Shown: positions 1 through 11,653 of the stretch, in pieces
How positions within the stretch are numbered: the stretch's first letter is position 1
Layout: the number at the start of each line of letters is the position of its first letter
Position numbers and translations under genes: made by a program
Notes under the pieces: model-generated
Database searches by the model: none
The model's input: only the letters and a program-made list of their open reading frames with translations
Told to the model about the DNA's origin: nothing
Source of the DNA: Eudorina sp. 2006-703-Eu-15
Lineage: Eukaryota; Chlorophyta; Chlorophyceae; Chlamydomonadales; Volvocaceae
DNA: 64,000 nucleotides
Direction of reading: 5' to 3'
Assembly: GCA_003117195.1 (NCBI GenBank)
Contig: BDSI01000003.1
Coordinates: 682,001-746,000 of the forward strand

Positions 1-232
1 GAGGCGAAAATGCGGGCGACGCCCGCATCGCGCAGTTGACAATCGCGCGATTCAGCCGTCCGTACAAGATGCCACGACGCTGGGAAGGCATGCATGTGAA
101 TCAGCAGACACAGTTGAAAGGTTCCAACATGTTGCCGTTGCAGAGCAGGCAACCGCCGTATGTGCTTGTGCTTCTGAAACCTTTGCTGATTCTGATCCTG
201 ACCTCCCTTCCTTCTGGGTGCGCTCACAACAG

Positions 233-3200
233 CGGCTCCTGCGCACTGAGCGGCAACGTCTGGAGGAGGAGCTCACCCGGGCCCGCACCAATCTGGTCAA
301 GGCGGAGGAGCTGCTCAACACGCGGGAGAAGGCGCTCAGTCCCACAATGCGAGTCCGGAAGGGAGGGAGGAAAGCGGGGAGGGGCCTGCAGGGCGGTGTA
401 GAGATGTAGTGAGAGGAGTCCGGACACACCCAGCCCGGCGACACGTGCTGATTGAAAGGGGGGTGTCACTGGGCTCCTTCCGCCGACAGCTTCACATCAG
501 GCCCGAACGGGCACGACCACCTGTCGTTTCCTCCTCTACGGTAGTCTCATGGAGTCGGGTCAGCATCAGATTTCGGTCTCTGCTTCATTGCGCCCAGAGG
601 TATTTCCTGTCATACCAGCAGAACCCCCTGGGTGATTTTCCTTTGGTCCCGTGCTGTGGGCTTTGTGATCTCCTTGCCGCCGCGCAGTGGCCTGAGTCAG
701 ATGTATCGTACCCCGGAGACCACAGCCCTGGTGGCTCGCCTCAAGGAGCAGGTCAAGACGCTGCGGGCCGAGAAGGAACGATTTAAGGGAGACCTGGAGG
801 AGCTGCTGCGGACCACCAAGTGGGTGGACTGAAAGGGGGTCGGGGCCGGAAGGAAAGGGCGGGAAGCCTTGCATGGCCCGGTTTTGAGCCCGGCTGTCAT
901 GCCGCGCTTCTGATTTGCGGTGGGGCACCTGATGGTCGCGTGGTTCCTCTGACCGTGTGATTGTGACCTCGCGCAGCATGTCCCAAACTCGTCGTGCCCC
1001 AACTCGCCGTTCGTGCGCCTCTCTCTGCGGCATGAACTTCATCTCTGTGGACCGCCTCGCTTTAACCCGCTCTCCCTCTCTCCCCCCCCTTGCCTCCCTG
1101 CGCGGTGCAGAGCCACCCGCGTGGCTGAGCTGCAGTCCGAGGCCCACGCGCTGTCCCAGGAGCTCTCGCGGCAGATGGACATGACGGCCATCATGCGGTA
1201 CCGCATGGAGGAGGCGGAGGCCATGGCGGCGGCGGCGCAGCGCAAGGCGGAGCAGGCCGAGGCGCTTGCCAGGGAGTACACGGAGGCGGGGTCCAACCTG
1301 CCGCAGACGCCGGTGCGGCTGGCGCCCGGCAACACCATCTCTGCGGGTCGCGTCCGCAAGACGATGCTGGCGATGCAGCAGAGTCACCGTGTGTTGCTGA
1401 GCCAGGCGGCGCTGCTGCGGGCGGTGTTCCCGCCGGGGTTGACAATGGAGGCGCTGGCGGCCAAGGCGGCGCTCAAGGCGCCCACGGCGGGGGCCGCGGA
1501 GGTGCTGCGCTACCTGCGCTACCACATGAACAAGTAAGTGGGGGTTGAAAGCAGGGGGTAGGGTGAAAATGGCGTTTTCCCAGCTCCACCAGGCTGGGTG
1601 TGTCTGAAAATAGCCCAGACACACCCAGCCCGGTGGGGTTGGGCAGGGAAATGGCGCGGCGCGGATGCATGCGAGCATCCAGATATGACGTGGGTAAATA
1701 TGTGTATCCCGAGGCCATGATTGGGGGGATCACGCCAACGCCAGTACAGCCGATGTTGGCACGTGGGTCGGAGCGTGTTGTTTCTGTGCGTCGGCTGGCG
1801 GCTTGTGTTCCGCGCGGCATCCCCCAACTGTCTCTCGGTTCCTCCCGCAACCCAGCTTGCTGCACTGATCTCCTGCTGCAACGCTCTCTGTCCTGGTCGT
1901 GTCCGTGCTCCGCCGCAGGCTGCAGACGGAGATGGGCGGCCTGCCGGGCGGCAGGGGCGAGGACGACCTGGCGACGGCCACCTCGGCCACTCCGCCGGTG
2001 GCGCCCAAGCCTCCGCGCCCGCGGGGTGCCCGGCCGGCCTCTGCCGGCTGCGGTCCCGTGGGGTCGGGCCCCACGGATGGCTCCAAGCCCGTGGAGCCCA
2101 GCAGCGACCCACGGGTCCTGCTGCAGGGCGTCGCGGACCTGGTGAGGGAGCTGCGCGCCCTGGACATGGACAGGTGGGCGGGTGGGCTCGTCGGGGTTGG
2201 GTGGTGGGTGATGTTGGATCGGCGGGTGGGCGGGGACGTGCTCCGTAAGGGGGTAAGTTTGCGGAGCGTTGGGCGGCTAGGCGTCCGCATGCCCCGCCAG
2301 GCGCTTGTGTCGTATGTGTCCTATGGGCGCATTTCCGTCTGCGCTTTTGGAGTCGGGTTCCTTTCATTCCGCTTCCCGTGGCTAGGCTGGCCTTGCCTTG
2401 TCGGCCTCTATGATGCTCTATCGTGTCATCCGCATCATCCCACCCCCGTGCCCGTTCATGTTGTCTTCACCGTGCCTCCGATCCACCTTGTTTCCAACCC
2501 ACCTTGTTTCCAATCCACCTTGTCTCCAATCCACCTTGTCTCCACCTTGCCTCCACAGCTTCATGGCCCGTCCCGACCTGGAGGCCGATATCGACCAGCT
2601 GGCGGATGTGGCCGCACTGCTGATTGCGGAGCACAAGCGGCTCACGGGCGCTGAGACCCAGCCGGTGTTCAAGGAGGAGGAGGACGGCGACATGAGCGCC
2701 ACCGAGAACCCGCTCTACCAGCCCGTGCCGTCCGCGGACGAGGAACTGGTGCCCAAGGAGGCCCCCGAGGAGCCTCGTGAGGAGGAGGCGGAGGAGACGT
2801 ATGAGGACGACTTTGCAGACGGGTGAGGTTCCCCCACCAGTGGCGAGAGGGGCTGGGGACGGGAGGGGCGGCGAGGGGCATGGACGAGGGCCGGTTGAAT
2901 GGCAGGGATCCACAAAAGGAAAGAGGCATGGAGGGCGACGTGCGCTCTTATTACAAAGGGAGGGCTGCATGTGGGCATGGGTCAGGGCGGCCCGGCAAAG
3001 GCTGTCGATGGTAGCAGGTGGGGTCGTTCAGGGTGTGTCGGGATTTGAAAGCAGGGCGGGGGAAGCAGTCTTCCCGAGGCAGCTCGACTGCGGGGGGAAA
3101 GGAGGCTGGGGGCGCGTTCCTCGGTCCTGACCCCCTGGTTGCTGGACCCCGTCCTGGTGCCGTCCGTGGTGCAGGGACGAAGAGAAGAAGCCGGAGGAGG

Positions 3201-6200
3201 AGGAGGCCGCCGAGGAGGAGAAGGATGAAGCAGCTGTGCCCGAGCCCGAAATCGAGCCCGAAGCTGCTGAGGCAGAACCAGAGCCACAACCCGAGCCAGA
3301 ACCCGAACCGGCAGAGCCGGAGCCGGCAGAGCCGGAGCCGGAGGAGGCGTCTGCGCCGGCCGATCCAGAGCCCGAGCCCGAGCTGGAGCCGCCAGTCCTT
3401 GTGGAGACGAGTGGCGAGTTCATGAAGCCGCCGCCGCTGAAGGAATCCAACTCGGTCCGCAGCGTCCGCAGTCAGCGGGATGCGCCCGACACGCCGGTGA
3501 AGAGCTCGGAGGCCCCAGCCAGCAGCATCGGCGACCCGGAGGTGTACGGGACGCGCCGGTCGAGTGTCGCGGGCAGCATGTACAGCGGCCGCGGGTGGCA
3601 GCCAGAGGGGGCGGTGCTCGCGGAGGAGGAGGACGAGGTGGCGGCGGCGGAGATTGCGGTGGCGGCGGTGGCGGCGGTGATGGCCGCGCAGGAGGCGGCG
3701 GCGGACGCTGAGAAAGTAAGGGCGACCCATCCTATTAACGGCACTGTGTTTGGTGGCAGCGGGTGCGGGGTGCAGGTTGTGCCTGCACCCCGCGGAACAT
3801 GGTCTACATGGGCACGAGGGGTGTCTTACGTCTGCTGTCGGGTGTGGAACAACTGAAGGCATGGAGCGCAGGATGCCCGCTGTCATCATTACTTGATCTG
3901 TCTTCAAGTTGTGGAAGGTGTGCCTTCATCCCAAGATCCGGATCCGGATCCAAGAACTGGAAGGGCGGGGCCGCGATGCAAGCGTGTTCGTGTTCTCACC
4001 CACATTGCGCCTGTATTCCCCGCAGGCTCCGGTCCCGCCGCCGGCCGCTCCGGAACCAGAACCGCAACCGGAACCAGAACGCGAGCCGGAGCCAGAGCCC
4101 GAAGAACCGGAACCAGAGCCGGTCGGCCCGCCGCCCGAAGACGATGATGTTCGCTCCCGGCGGTTGAGTGAGACCAACCTGGCGGCCTACGACGAGCTCG
4201 GCCCGTCAGTCAGCAACTATGGCGATGCGCCAGAGCCGGCGCTGGAGCCGGAACCCGAGCCGGCGCCATCGCCAAAGCTCGCCCCTGAACCCGAGCCCGA
4301 GCCGGAGCCGGAGCAGCAGCGTGCCGAAGAGGAGGTGAGTCTGAAGATGGCAACGGTGCGTTGGGGTTTGGCTTGGGTCGCGTCTCGGTAGCGGTAGGTT
4401 GCGGCATTCGTGTCTGAAACATTTCTGTGACGTTAGGGGATCCTGGGCCATCAACAGCGGGGTACGGGAGAGGAACCCAAACGCCCGGCTGGAGGCTGGC
4501 GGCTCGACTTGGAGGACTGGGCTGAGCAACGCCCGTGTACGAACCTCGTCCGTTTCGTTGGCGAGCCGTCCGATCCACGAGCAGTCCTTGGGGACATGGC
4601 GGAACCTGATTTAACTATTCTGTGCAACGCGGGATCCGATGAACTACTCTGTGCAACGCGGGATCCTGCCGCGGGCCCGAAACACCCACGTGGCGCATCG
4701 CGTGTCATTATAATACGGGGCTTGCGACTGCTCGTGTGGGATGCAGGAGGCGCAGTCGCCACCGTCACCGCAGCAGGAGCCGACGCTTGAGAAGGGCTGG
4801 TGGGCGGCGTCCGAGTCGGAGAAGGCGATGGAGGATGGGCGACCCGCGGCGGAGGATTCGAGCGCCGGGGCGGAGCCGCCGCCGCAGAAGGCCTGGTGGG
4901 AGGAGACGCCGGTGCACACCCAGGACGGCGAGCAGAAGGCCGCGGCGCCGGCTGAGGCCGCCGAGCCGGAGGCGGAGGACGCGTTTGCCACTGCCGAGGC
5001 CGCCAAGGAGGCTGCCAAGTCCTGGTGGGAGCAGGGGGGCACAGGGGAGGCCAAGGAGGACGCGACGGCCAAGGACGACGAGGATGGTGAGGTGGAGGCG
5101 GCCGCGGCCACGGCCAATAATTGGTGGGATCGCACCTCGGCAGCGGCGGCGCCGGCGGCGGCAGACGCGCAGGACGATACCCGCCAGCAATTGGCAGATG
5201 AGGAGCCCGCTACGATGGCCGTTGCGCGACCACCGATGCCGATGCCGGCTGGAAGCGCCGCCTATGACTGGCATGCGCAGACGGCGGGTGGCGGTGCCGA
5301 TGACGAGGAAGCGTCGCTGCCAGCGGATGATGACGCGGTTGTTGGGCAGGATGAGACCCCGGCGGGGGGTGATGATGATGACGAGGAGGAGCAGTCGCGG
5401 GCGCAGGACGCCACTGCGGATGCGGAGGAGCAGGAGGACGATCGGGCCGCGGCCGATGATGATGATGATGATGTGGAGGCCGTGGCTGCGGGCTGGGCGC
5501 GGGCGGCCGATGAGCAGGAGCAGCAGCCGGAGGAGGAGGAATCGGGGGGCGTCTGGAGGAAGCCGCCCCCCGAGGAAGCTGAGGAGCCTCTGGCTGGTGG
5601 AGCAGATGATGACGGCGCTGAGGAGGGCTTCGGCGGTGAGGCTGACGACACGCAACCTCAAGCGGATGAGGAGCCGGTCACTGCTGGTGATGCGGAGGAT
5701 GGGTCCGCAGGCCAGGTGGCAGGAGATGACGATGAACCCTCGCCTGCGGCAGCGGCTGCGGCTGAGGAGGACGAGCCGGCACCGGCTGCCGCCGCTGACG
5801 AGGAGGACCTTTACAGCGGGTACGGCGGGTACGGCGCAACGCCGGCCGCACAGCCCGACGACGATGAGCCGACACCGGCGGCGGACGATGCCGATGCTGA
5901 TGAGCCAGCGGCCGATGATGATGATTCGCCGGCGCCAGCGGCCTACGGGGTCGAGGACGCCGATGAGGAGGCAGCGCCAGCTGGTGGTGACGACGAGGAT
6001 GACAGGGCGCCAACATGGGCAGAGGAGGACGACGCTGAACAGACGCCGGCGACCGAGGATGAGCCGGCGGCGGAACCCGCAGCGGCGGACGACGGCTGGT
6101 TTGACCAAGGCGGTGAGGCGGCGCTGCCCGAGGAGGACGAGCCGCAGGCGAATAAGCAGCAGGGCGATGAGGATGGCGAAGCCGCCGCGATGTCGGCTGA

Positions 6201-7056
6201 GGACGGCGACGGGGCCGCAGAGGATGCGGACGAGGCGGCGGCGACAGCTGACGGTGATGCAGATGTGGACGCGGACGCTGCTGTCGACTTTGGTGACGAC
6301 GACGCTGGCAACGACGCGGATGCTGCCATTGACTACGGTGCTGCGGACGAGGACGCCGAGGACTTCGGCGGCGGCGCTGACGGCGACGATGCACCGGCGG
6401 CGGGTGACGACGATGATGCACCGGCGGCGGGTGACGACGATGATGCACCGGCGGCGGCGGCGGGTGACGACGATGACGCACCGGCGGCGGCGGCGGGTGA
6501 CGACGATGACGCACCGGCGGCGGCGGCGGCGGGTGACGACGATGACGCACCGGCGGCGGCGGCGGCGGCGGGTGACGACGATGATGCACCGGCGGCGGCG
6601 GTGGGTGACGACGATGACGCACCGGCGGCGGCGGGTGACGACGATGACGCACCGGCGGCCGCGGCGGGTGACGACGATGATGCACCGGCGGCGGCGGCGG
6701 GTGACGACGATGACGCACCGGCGGCCGCTGACGACGATGATGCACCGGCGGCGGGGGCTGACGATGACGCACCGGCGGCGGCGACGGCTGACGACGACGA
6801 TGATGCAGCGGCACAGGCACAGGATGACGACGCCCCAGCTGCCAACACCCCGAAGGGCAGCGTTCTGAATGGCGATGCTGACGACGACGCAGCTGCTGCG
6901 GCCACGGCGGCGGACAACGACGATGCTCCACTGGCGGCCTCTAACATGCCTGACAATGACGACGACGCGTTGCCGTACTCAAGTCCCGCGGCCGCCAAGG
7001 ATGACGATGCGGCGTCGCGGACGTCTGCTCGCGCGCCCTCCACGGCCGGCCGGTGA
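233..7056 (+). CDS. Coiled-coil, Glu/Asp/Ala-rich protein, 5' end outside window
   Basis: I do not recognise a named family. Eight exons are supported by phase: 233-408 (tentative 3' end), 688-819, 1111-1533, 1919-2173, 2559-2822, 3175-3715, 4026-4334 and 4747-7056 (TGA). The first exons encode heptad-rich helices (RLEEELTRARTNLVKAEELL and ARLKEQVKTLRAEKERFKGD) and then a segment with MRYRMEEAEAMAAAAQRKAE, so the N-terminal part is very probably a coiled coil. Exons 6-7 are runs of Pro-Glu (PEPEPEP). The last exon, 770 codons, is extremely acidic and begins with four spaced WW motifs (KGWWAAS, KAWWEET, KSWWEQG, NNWWDRT). It then carries about 11 copies of GDDDDAPAA with a variable Ala spacer before a Ser-containing end. 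No membrane segment is visible. A scaffold or cytoskeletal/flagellar role is possible, but nothing seen proves it. Splice phases agree across exons 2-8; the junction of exon 1 to exon 2 is less sure. Confidence 0.85.
2480..2557 (+). repeat. 16-bp tandem repeat forming the 3' end of an intron
   Basis: About four and a half copies of CCACCTTGTTTCCAAT with C/T drift run directly into the acceptor CTCCACAG before exon 5 at 2559. The repeat therefore supplies the polypyrimidine tract of the intron. Confidence 0.85.
4610..4669 (+). repeat. Short direct duplication in an intron
   Basis: CTGTGCAACGCGGGATCC occurs twice, about 31 bases apart, inside the intron between 4334 and 4747. It is a simple tandem duplication with no other recognisable content. 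Confidence 0.7.
6376..6830 (+). repeat. In-frame coding minisatellite (GDDDDAPAA)n
   Basis: About 11 tandem units of GGTGACGACGATGA(C/T) GCACCGGCGGCG, all in frame, encode GDDDDAPAA. Units differ mainly by the number of GCG codons (two to six alanines) and by GAC/GAT choice, as expected for replication slippage within an open frame. Confidence 0.95.
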
Positions 7057-10000
7057 GGGAGACCTGTACGGAAGGACAGGTCGTACTGTGCGTGAGGCAT
7101 GACTGCGCCGCTGCGAGTAGCTGCGGACGGCCACTTCGCGCACCTGGGATTCCCATCAGCGAATCAGGAAGGGCAGGCACGCAGCCATTCAGACTGCGGA
7201 CAGCGGATTAAGGCAGGATTTGGGTTTGTGTCCGTGATTGCAGCTTTGCTAGGGCGGGCGGAATATAGACCGAACGCGGAGGGTCATAGGGTCATAGGGT
7301 CACTGCATTGTGCGATGCCGCGCCGTTTTGTACCGTGCCGTACAGGCGTAGTTGTCCGTGGAGGGTGATGAGCGGGTCAAAGCCTGTTTATGTTCTGCGC
7401 CGCTCCCTCCTGAAGTGACACATGGCCGGCCGGCGAGGGGTCCGGCTTACCGGGACGTCGGGGACTTTGCGCAGGATTGGCGTCTATGATGGTGTATAAA
7501 GCATCTTGCAAGGGTACTTGACAGGGCTTGGTGCCCATCTTCATCACACAGCAGGATTTCGACGGCGGGTGGGGCGGCCCGCGCCGCCGCTTTGATTCGG
7601 TGAGGGACCCCTATATTTGCGAATCCCCAGCGAAGGTCAGCTAGCTGTTTGTGCGTGTGCACGCGCTGAGCGCCCCTCAACTAACCAGCACTTGCATACG
7701 TTACGTTACCGAACGGGCGCGCAGCCAACTGAATGCGCTCGTGAAATGTACTTTTGAGCACACCCCAGCGGCGCTGCGCGTCGCAGGATAGCATACACAC
7801 AAACACACTCTGCATACCTCGCGGCTTCCTGGAAGCCTTAAGATACGGAGGCACGGCCGCGGAATTGTGCTCTCGGTCGTTGATTTGATAAAAAGATGGA
7901 CATCAAGATGACGTGGATCCGTTGGCCGGGACAGACGACTCTGGTGGGTTGTTGGATGTGTGGGGTTGATGGTGTGCAATACGCGCCTCCCCTGGTATGG
8001 ATCGTGCCGGGGGCCAGGGCTCTGGAGATGCAGATCTGCGTTGGCCTGCAAGAGAACCTCCGTGTTGGGGTGCGCTCGATGGTTGCTCGAAGGAGGATGG
8101 ACGGGTCGCCGCGGTGCCCTAGAAAAGCCGGGCGATGGCGACGGCAGTTGAGGCGAAGGTGCTGCGAGGTGGCAGGACTGGCATGCGGCGTGCCCATGCG
8201 TGTTCTGGTTCGCCTGGGGGACTCCCGCGGCTTTGCACTTGGCGAAGCCAGCGCAGTGCGAAGCAATGGCAGGAACTGCTTTCATGGGTGCCAGTGTCGC
8301 CGATCCTTGATAACCCCCCCACACGCACCCTCACGAACCGGTTTGTGGGCGTGGAGAGGAAAGGATTTGCGGTCACTTGGCCTTTTCTTTGGCCTTCGTG
8401 GCAGGGCCGGATGGATGTGAGGGCGAGGTGCGATGCGTGCCGCGGTGGTGTATGCCGCGGTGGAAGTTCCGTGCGCTGCACTTGAGCCGGAGAGTCCGTC
8501 CCGTGTGTTTTGTGTGTGCGTGCGAATCATCGGGGGGCCCCGCAGAGGCCGGGAATTAACCACGCAACAGCCGCGGCCGCCGTTGTGGCAGCTTGCCCCC
8601 CCCCCGTTGTCACCGCGGCTTGTTGTCGCTGTTGTTGCTGCTGCTTTTTGTCACCGCTGGCGCTCATGATAATGGAAACGATGATGATAACGGTGCGTAG
8701 CCATGCGAGCTGCGTTTGCTGCCTCACGTGCATTTTGCCGTGTGCTCCGGCTGCTACGCGGCTGGTCTTGCTGCGTGGAGCCAGAGAAGAGCAGCAAGGA
8801 GGGCGAAGGGGTGGATTGGGGTGGTGCCTCCGCTGTTAAAGTGCAAAATTGTGATTCCCTACTCGGTTTCTTTCGTGACACGCAGTATGCTTTATGAACT
8901 GACAGGTTGCGGCAGGCATTGTTCGCTTTTTGTGTGTGTTCGTCGCAATGCGGGTGGCGTCGTGCTGCCTCCTTGCTGCAGCGTGAAGCAAACGGAATTG
9001 GAGATTCGACTAGGCTTGTGAGACTAATATGCGCAACTACGATCAAATGGGCAGCGTCCCGTGATAACGCTTAAAGGTTTCTGTTGGAGCCCGTGCAGTT
9101 GGGCGATGAGCCGGTGTGCAGCCCAGGGCACCACTGGGTGTCGTGTCAGAGGAGCTTCCTGTTGGGTACATGCATTCGGATTGTGTGCCCTTTGCTGTGG
9201 CCTTGAACGTCTGCTGGGGGATGTGGGTGCGGGAGCTGCTGCTACAGCGGCGGCTGCGGGATGCCGTGGTTGGAATGGCACTCTTGTTTGGAACGCTGTC
9301 ACCTGATCCCAGCTGGCTTGTGTTCAACAGGCGACGATGGCGCAGGGTTGGGAGGGGATGTGCACGCCGTGATGCGTTCGAAAAGCTGCTTGCTGCAGAT
9401 GACGTCTTGACGATGGGCCTCAACCGCTACGGAGCTGGGCGCCTGTCGCATTGGTTGAAGTCGTCGACATGTACACTCAGAACAGCTTGTGTGGGTGTCA
9501 TCATTTGATTCTCATGGGCAGGCCGTTACTATCTGTCCCCCAACGTACCCGCGTCAAAAGGCGGCCGTGAGGTGTTTGTACCTACTGTGAAAGCTTCCAA
9601 AGTTGAAGGGCCTATCGGGGCTTGCCCGTGTACGGTTCACGTTAAGTACGCTTCACTTGCCGATGCACTATATGACCTGGGCGGCGTCCACTGCGACTGT
9701 GTAAATTTACGCGCATCGACCTCGACCTCTTAAGGAAAGTCCTTGTTCATTACGGGCTGCTCTGCAGAAGGAATCGCGCCGTAGTTCCCAAACCAATGCG
9801 TCACTGCCATAGTTCCATGTACCCCATGGAAGCTGTTGCTCCAAGAATTCTGGCGTCAAATGTCACGTACCGCGGCAGTTGGCCAGCGTCACGTGAGAAA
9901 CCCCACAAGTGGAGGCCCTCGATGTCCAAGAACAGGTCCGCTCCGATCATTCAAACTGTACGCATACCCTCCAGCCCAAACTCACCCCTACGCGGGACCA

Positions 10001-10775
10001 TTTCTAAAACGCCGTGTCATCCCGCGATGTGTTGGAAACGGTGTCCATACTCGTCTTCCCCCTGTTGATCCGCGGATCGCTGGTCGCCTGCCCCCCCAAA
10101 AAAGTGATGCCCCGAGGGAATACCCGTCATCCCTGCTGGCCCATCCCCCCGCCTCGTGCCTGCGACACCAGACAATGCAAGCGTTGAACTGCAGTACCCC
10201 TGCCGCTTATCCCTGCTGAACGGTGCCGTCTCCTTGGACGGCGACCGACATTTCTCCGGGGGGCCGCCAACGGCCAGCGACCACCCTCCGGACTCCAACG
10301 GTACTCGACGCGCTGTCTTCGACACGTGGCCTTCCGGAACGTCCGCCCCAAACGCTTCAGGTGGCGTTTGGCTGCTGAGGTTAGCGCAGCTGATCTCCAC
10401 CAGCCTGGCCGTACTCGCAGCGAAGCTATTTTTTGTATGCGCCTGCTTGGTACTGCGTCGTTGGCAAACCGCCTAGTTGTTGCATCCGGTTGAAGACCTG
10501 CACAGGCACCGGCCCGACCACATCGGCGGTTTAACGTGGAAAAGCTTATCACACAGCCCTCCCCTTGAGTGGTTGCCATGTGCCAGGCATTGATTCGCAC
10601 CGAAACCATAGGTGCTGCCCGTTCGATGCCGGCGACAGAATTCGAGTTAGACGCGGCGCAGCACTCCTTTGTTGCACAAAACCTTTGTGGTAGAAACCGT
10701 GCATGCCCTATGCGCCCGTGCGTCCCAGACGAAGATTGGTCACCTAGTTCTTCACCAGGTTTGCCAACTTCCAAA
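7057..10775. other. 3.7 kb without a supported gene
   Basis: This stretch lies between the end of the acidic-protein gene and the stop codon of GOT1 on the opposite strand, so it must hold the 3' untranslated regions of both. Open frames here are short, lack codon bias and match no family I recognise. A small triple repeat (AGGGTCAT) sits near 7281-7303, and a CTG/GTT-rich tract at about 8620-8650. I see no RNA gene. Confidence 0.6.
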
Positions 10776-11431
10776 TCACCGTGCAGAAAGACTCACCAAC
10801 TTTAGGAGCGGCAGGTCCAAGATTTTGCTGAGTACGGGTACCCGCCGCAAGAACTGTAGCACAGTAGGAAAGAACTCGCAGAAGAGCAACCAGAAGCCGT
10901 AGGCCTCCAGCGCGAGTCCGACGACGGTCCACCCGTAAACCACCACGGCGCAACCCCCCAGGTAGAACACTGACCCCTGTGGAACGGGAAGCTGGGTATG
11001 ACGACGCAATACCAATACTGGCATCTTGTAATGCAGCCGTACGTACCTTCCGGTTCTTCCTCTTCATAAAAAAGCTGACAGTGGAATTGAATCCGATCGT
11101 CGTAGTGAGCCCGGCTAGGAACAGCAGCTGCGCACACAGCAGAGAGTTATATAGCTCTATTCAACACTGCTTGGTGACCAGCTGCCGTCAACTTATTCGT
11201 GACCGCTTACGTTTCCCATCGCAATGAGTCCACGATCGAACAAAAGCAGCATCCCCAGGATGGTGAACAAGATACCGAACGCAGTCAGGCCAAGCCCGAT
11301 CTCTGCAAAGGACGAAGAATCCCCGCAAATTCAGCTCCCAAAGGTGTTCGACTTATCGCGCGTTTAAACTGGATTCTCAAAACCACACCGCACTTACTGC
11401 GCTGGTCGGTCAACCATCCTGAGGACAACAT
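10776..11431 (-). CDS. GOT1: GOT1-family Golgi transport membrane protein
   Basis: Four exons on the minus strand (11431-11398, 11302-11211, 11127-11047, 10976-10776) give 135 residues, close to the usual 138-140. GOT1 proteins are small tetraspanning membrane proteins of ER/Golgi vesicles that assist ER-to-Golgi transport and vesicle fusion. Family landmarks seen: WLTDQRKIGLGLTAFGIL at the N terminus, LLLFDRGLIAMGN, LLFLAGLT, then YLGGCAVVVYGW, LEAYGFWLLFCEFFPT and FLRRVPVL. Hydrophobic segments fall at about residues 15-33, 40-55, 70-88 and 92-110. The start ATG at 11431 was chosen because its exon ends with one base that restores the lysine codon at the next junction. The frame runs through a possible GTGAGT donor at 10796 to TGA at 10776; a short alternative C-terminal exon cannot be excluded. 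It is head-to-head with the MOSC gene. Confidence 0.93.
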
Positions 11432-11653
11432 GGCAACGATTAGGAATGGTCAAACTGAACTAGTGCTCTACATGGGCAAGGGTCGCGGACGTCAACGAGC
11501 ACGTTTAGACAAGGCTTCGCCAAGCTGCTCTTCTCTATTAATCGTTTGAAAATGGCAATGAACGTGTGCAAGCTCCTGTCCAAGAGTCCAACCACCACAT
11601 GAGTACGGCAGTGCTGAGTGAAGTTGGTTTTCTCCACATCGTTTCTAAGTTTT
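11432..11653. promoter_or_regulatory. Divergent intergenic promoter region, GOT1 / MOSC gene
   Basis: The two start codons, 11431 (-) and 11654 (+), are only 222 bp apart (276 bp if the second ATG of the MOSC gene is used). This short interval must contain both promoters and 5' untranslated regions. No clear TATA box is seen. Confidence 0.6.

Noticed and set aside
4736..6868. 710-codon Arg/Thr/Met-rich open frame
   Set aside because: It is the +1-shifted reading of the GDDDDAPAA-encoding exon. The open frame results from the GC-rich repeat composition, and splice phases support the acidic frame.
4765..6931. Long minus-strand frames opposite the acidic exon
   Set aside because: They mirror the repeat on the other strand (His/Pro/Arg-rich) and have no splice or motif support.
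10127..10774. 215-codon minus frame just downstream of GOT1
   Set aside because: It starts inside the GOT1 3' region, has no codon bias or recognisable domain, and is best explained as 3' untranslated region.
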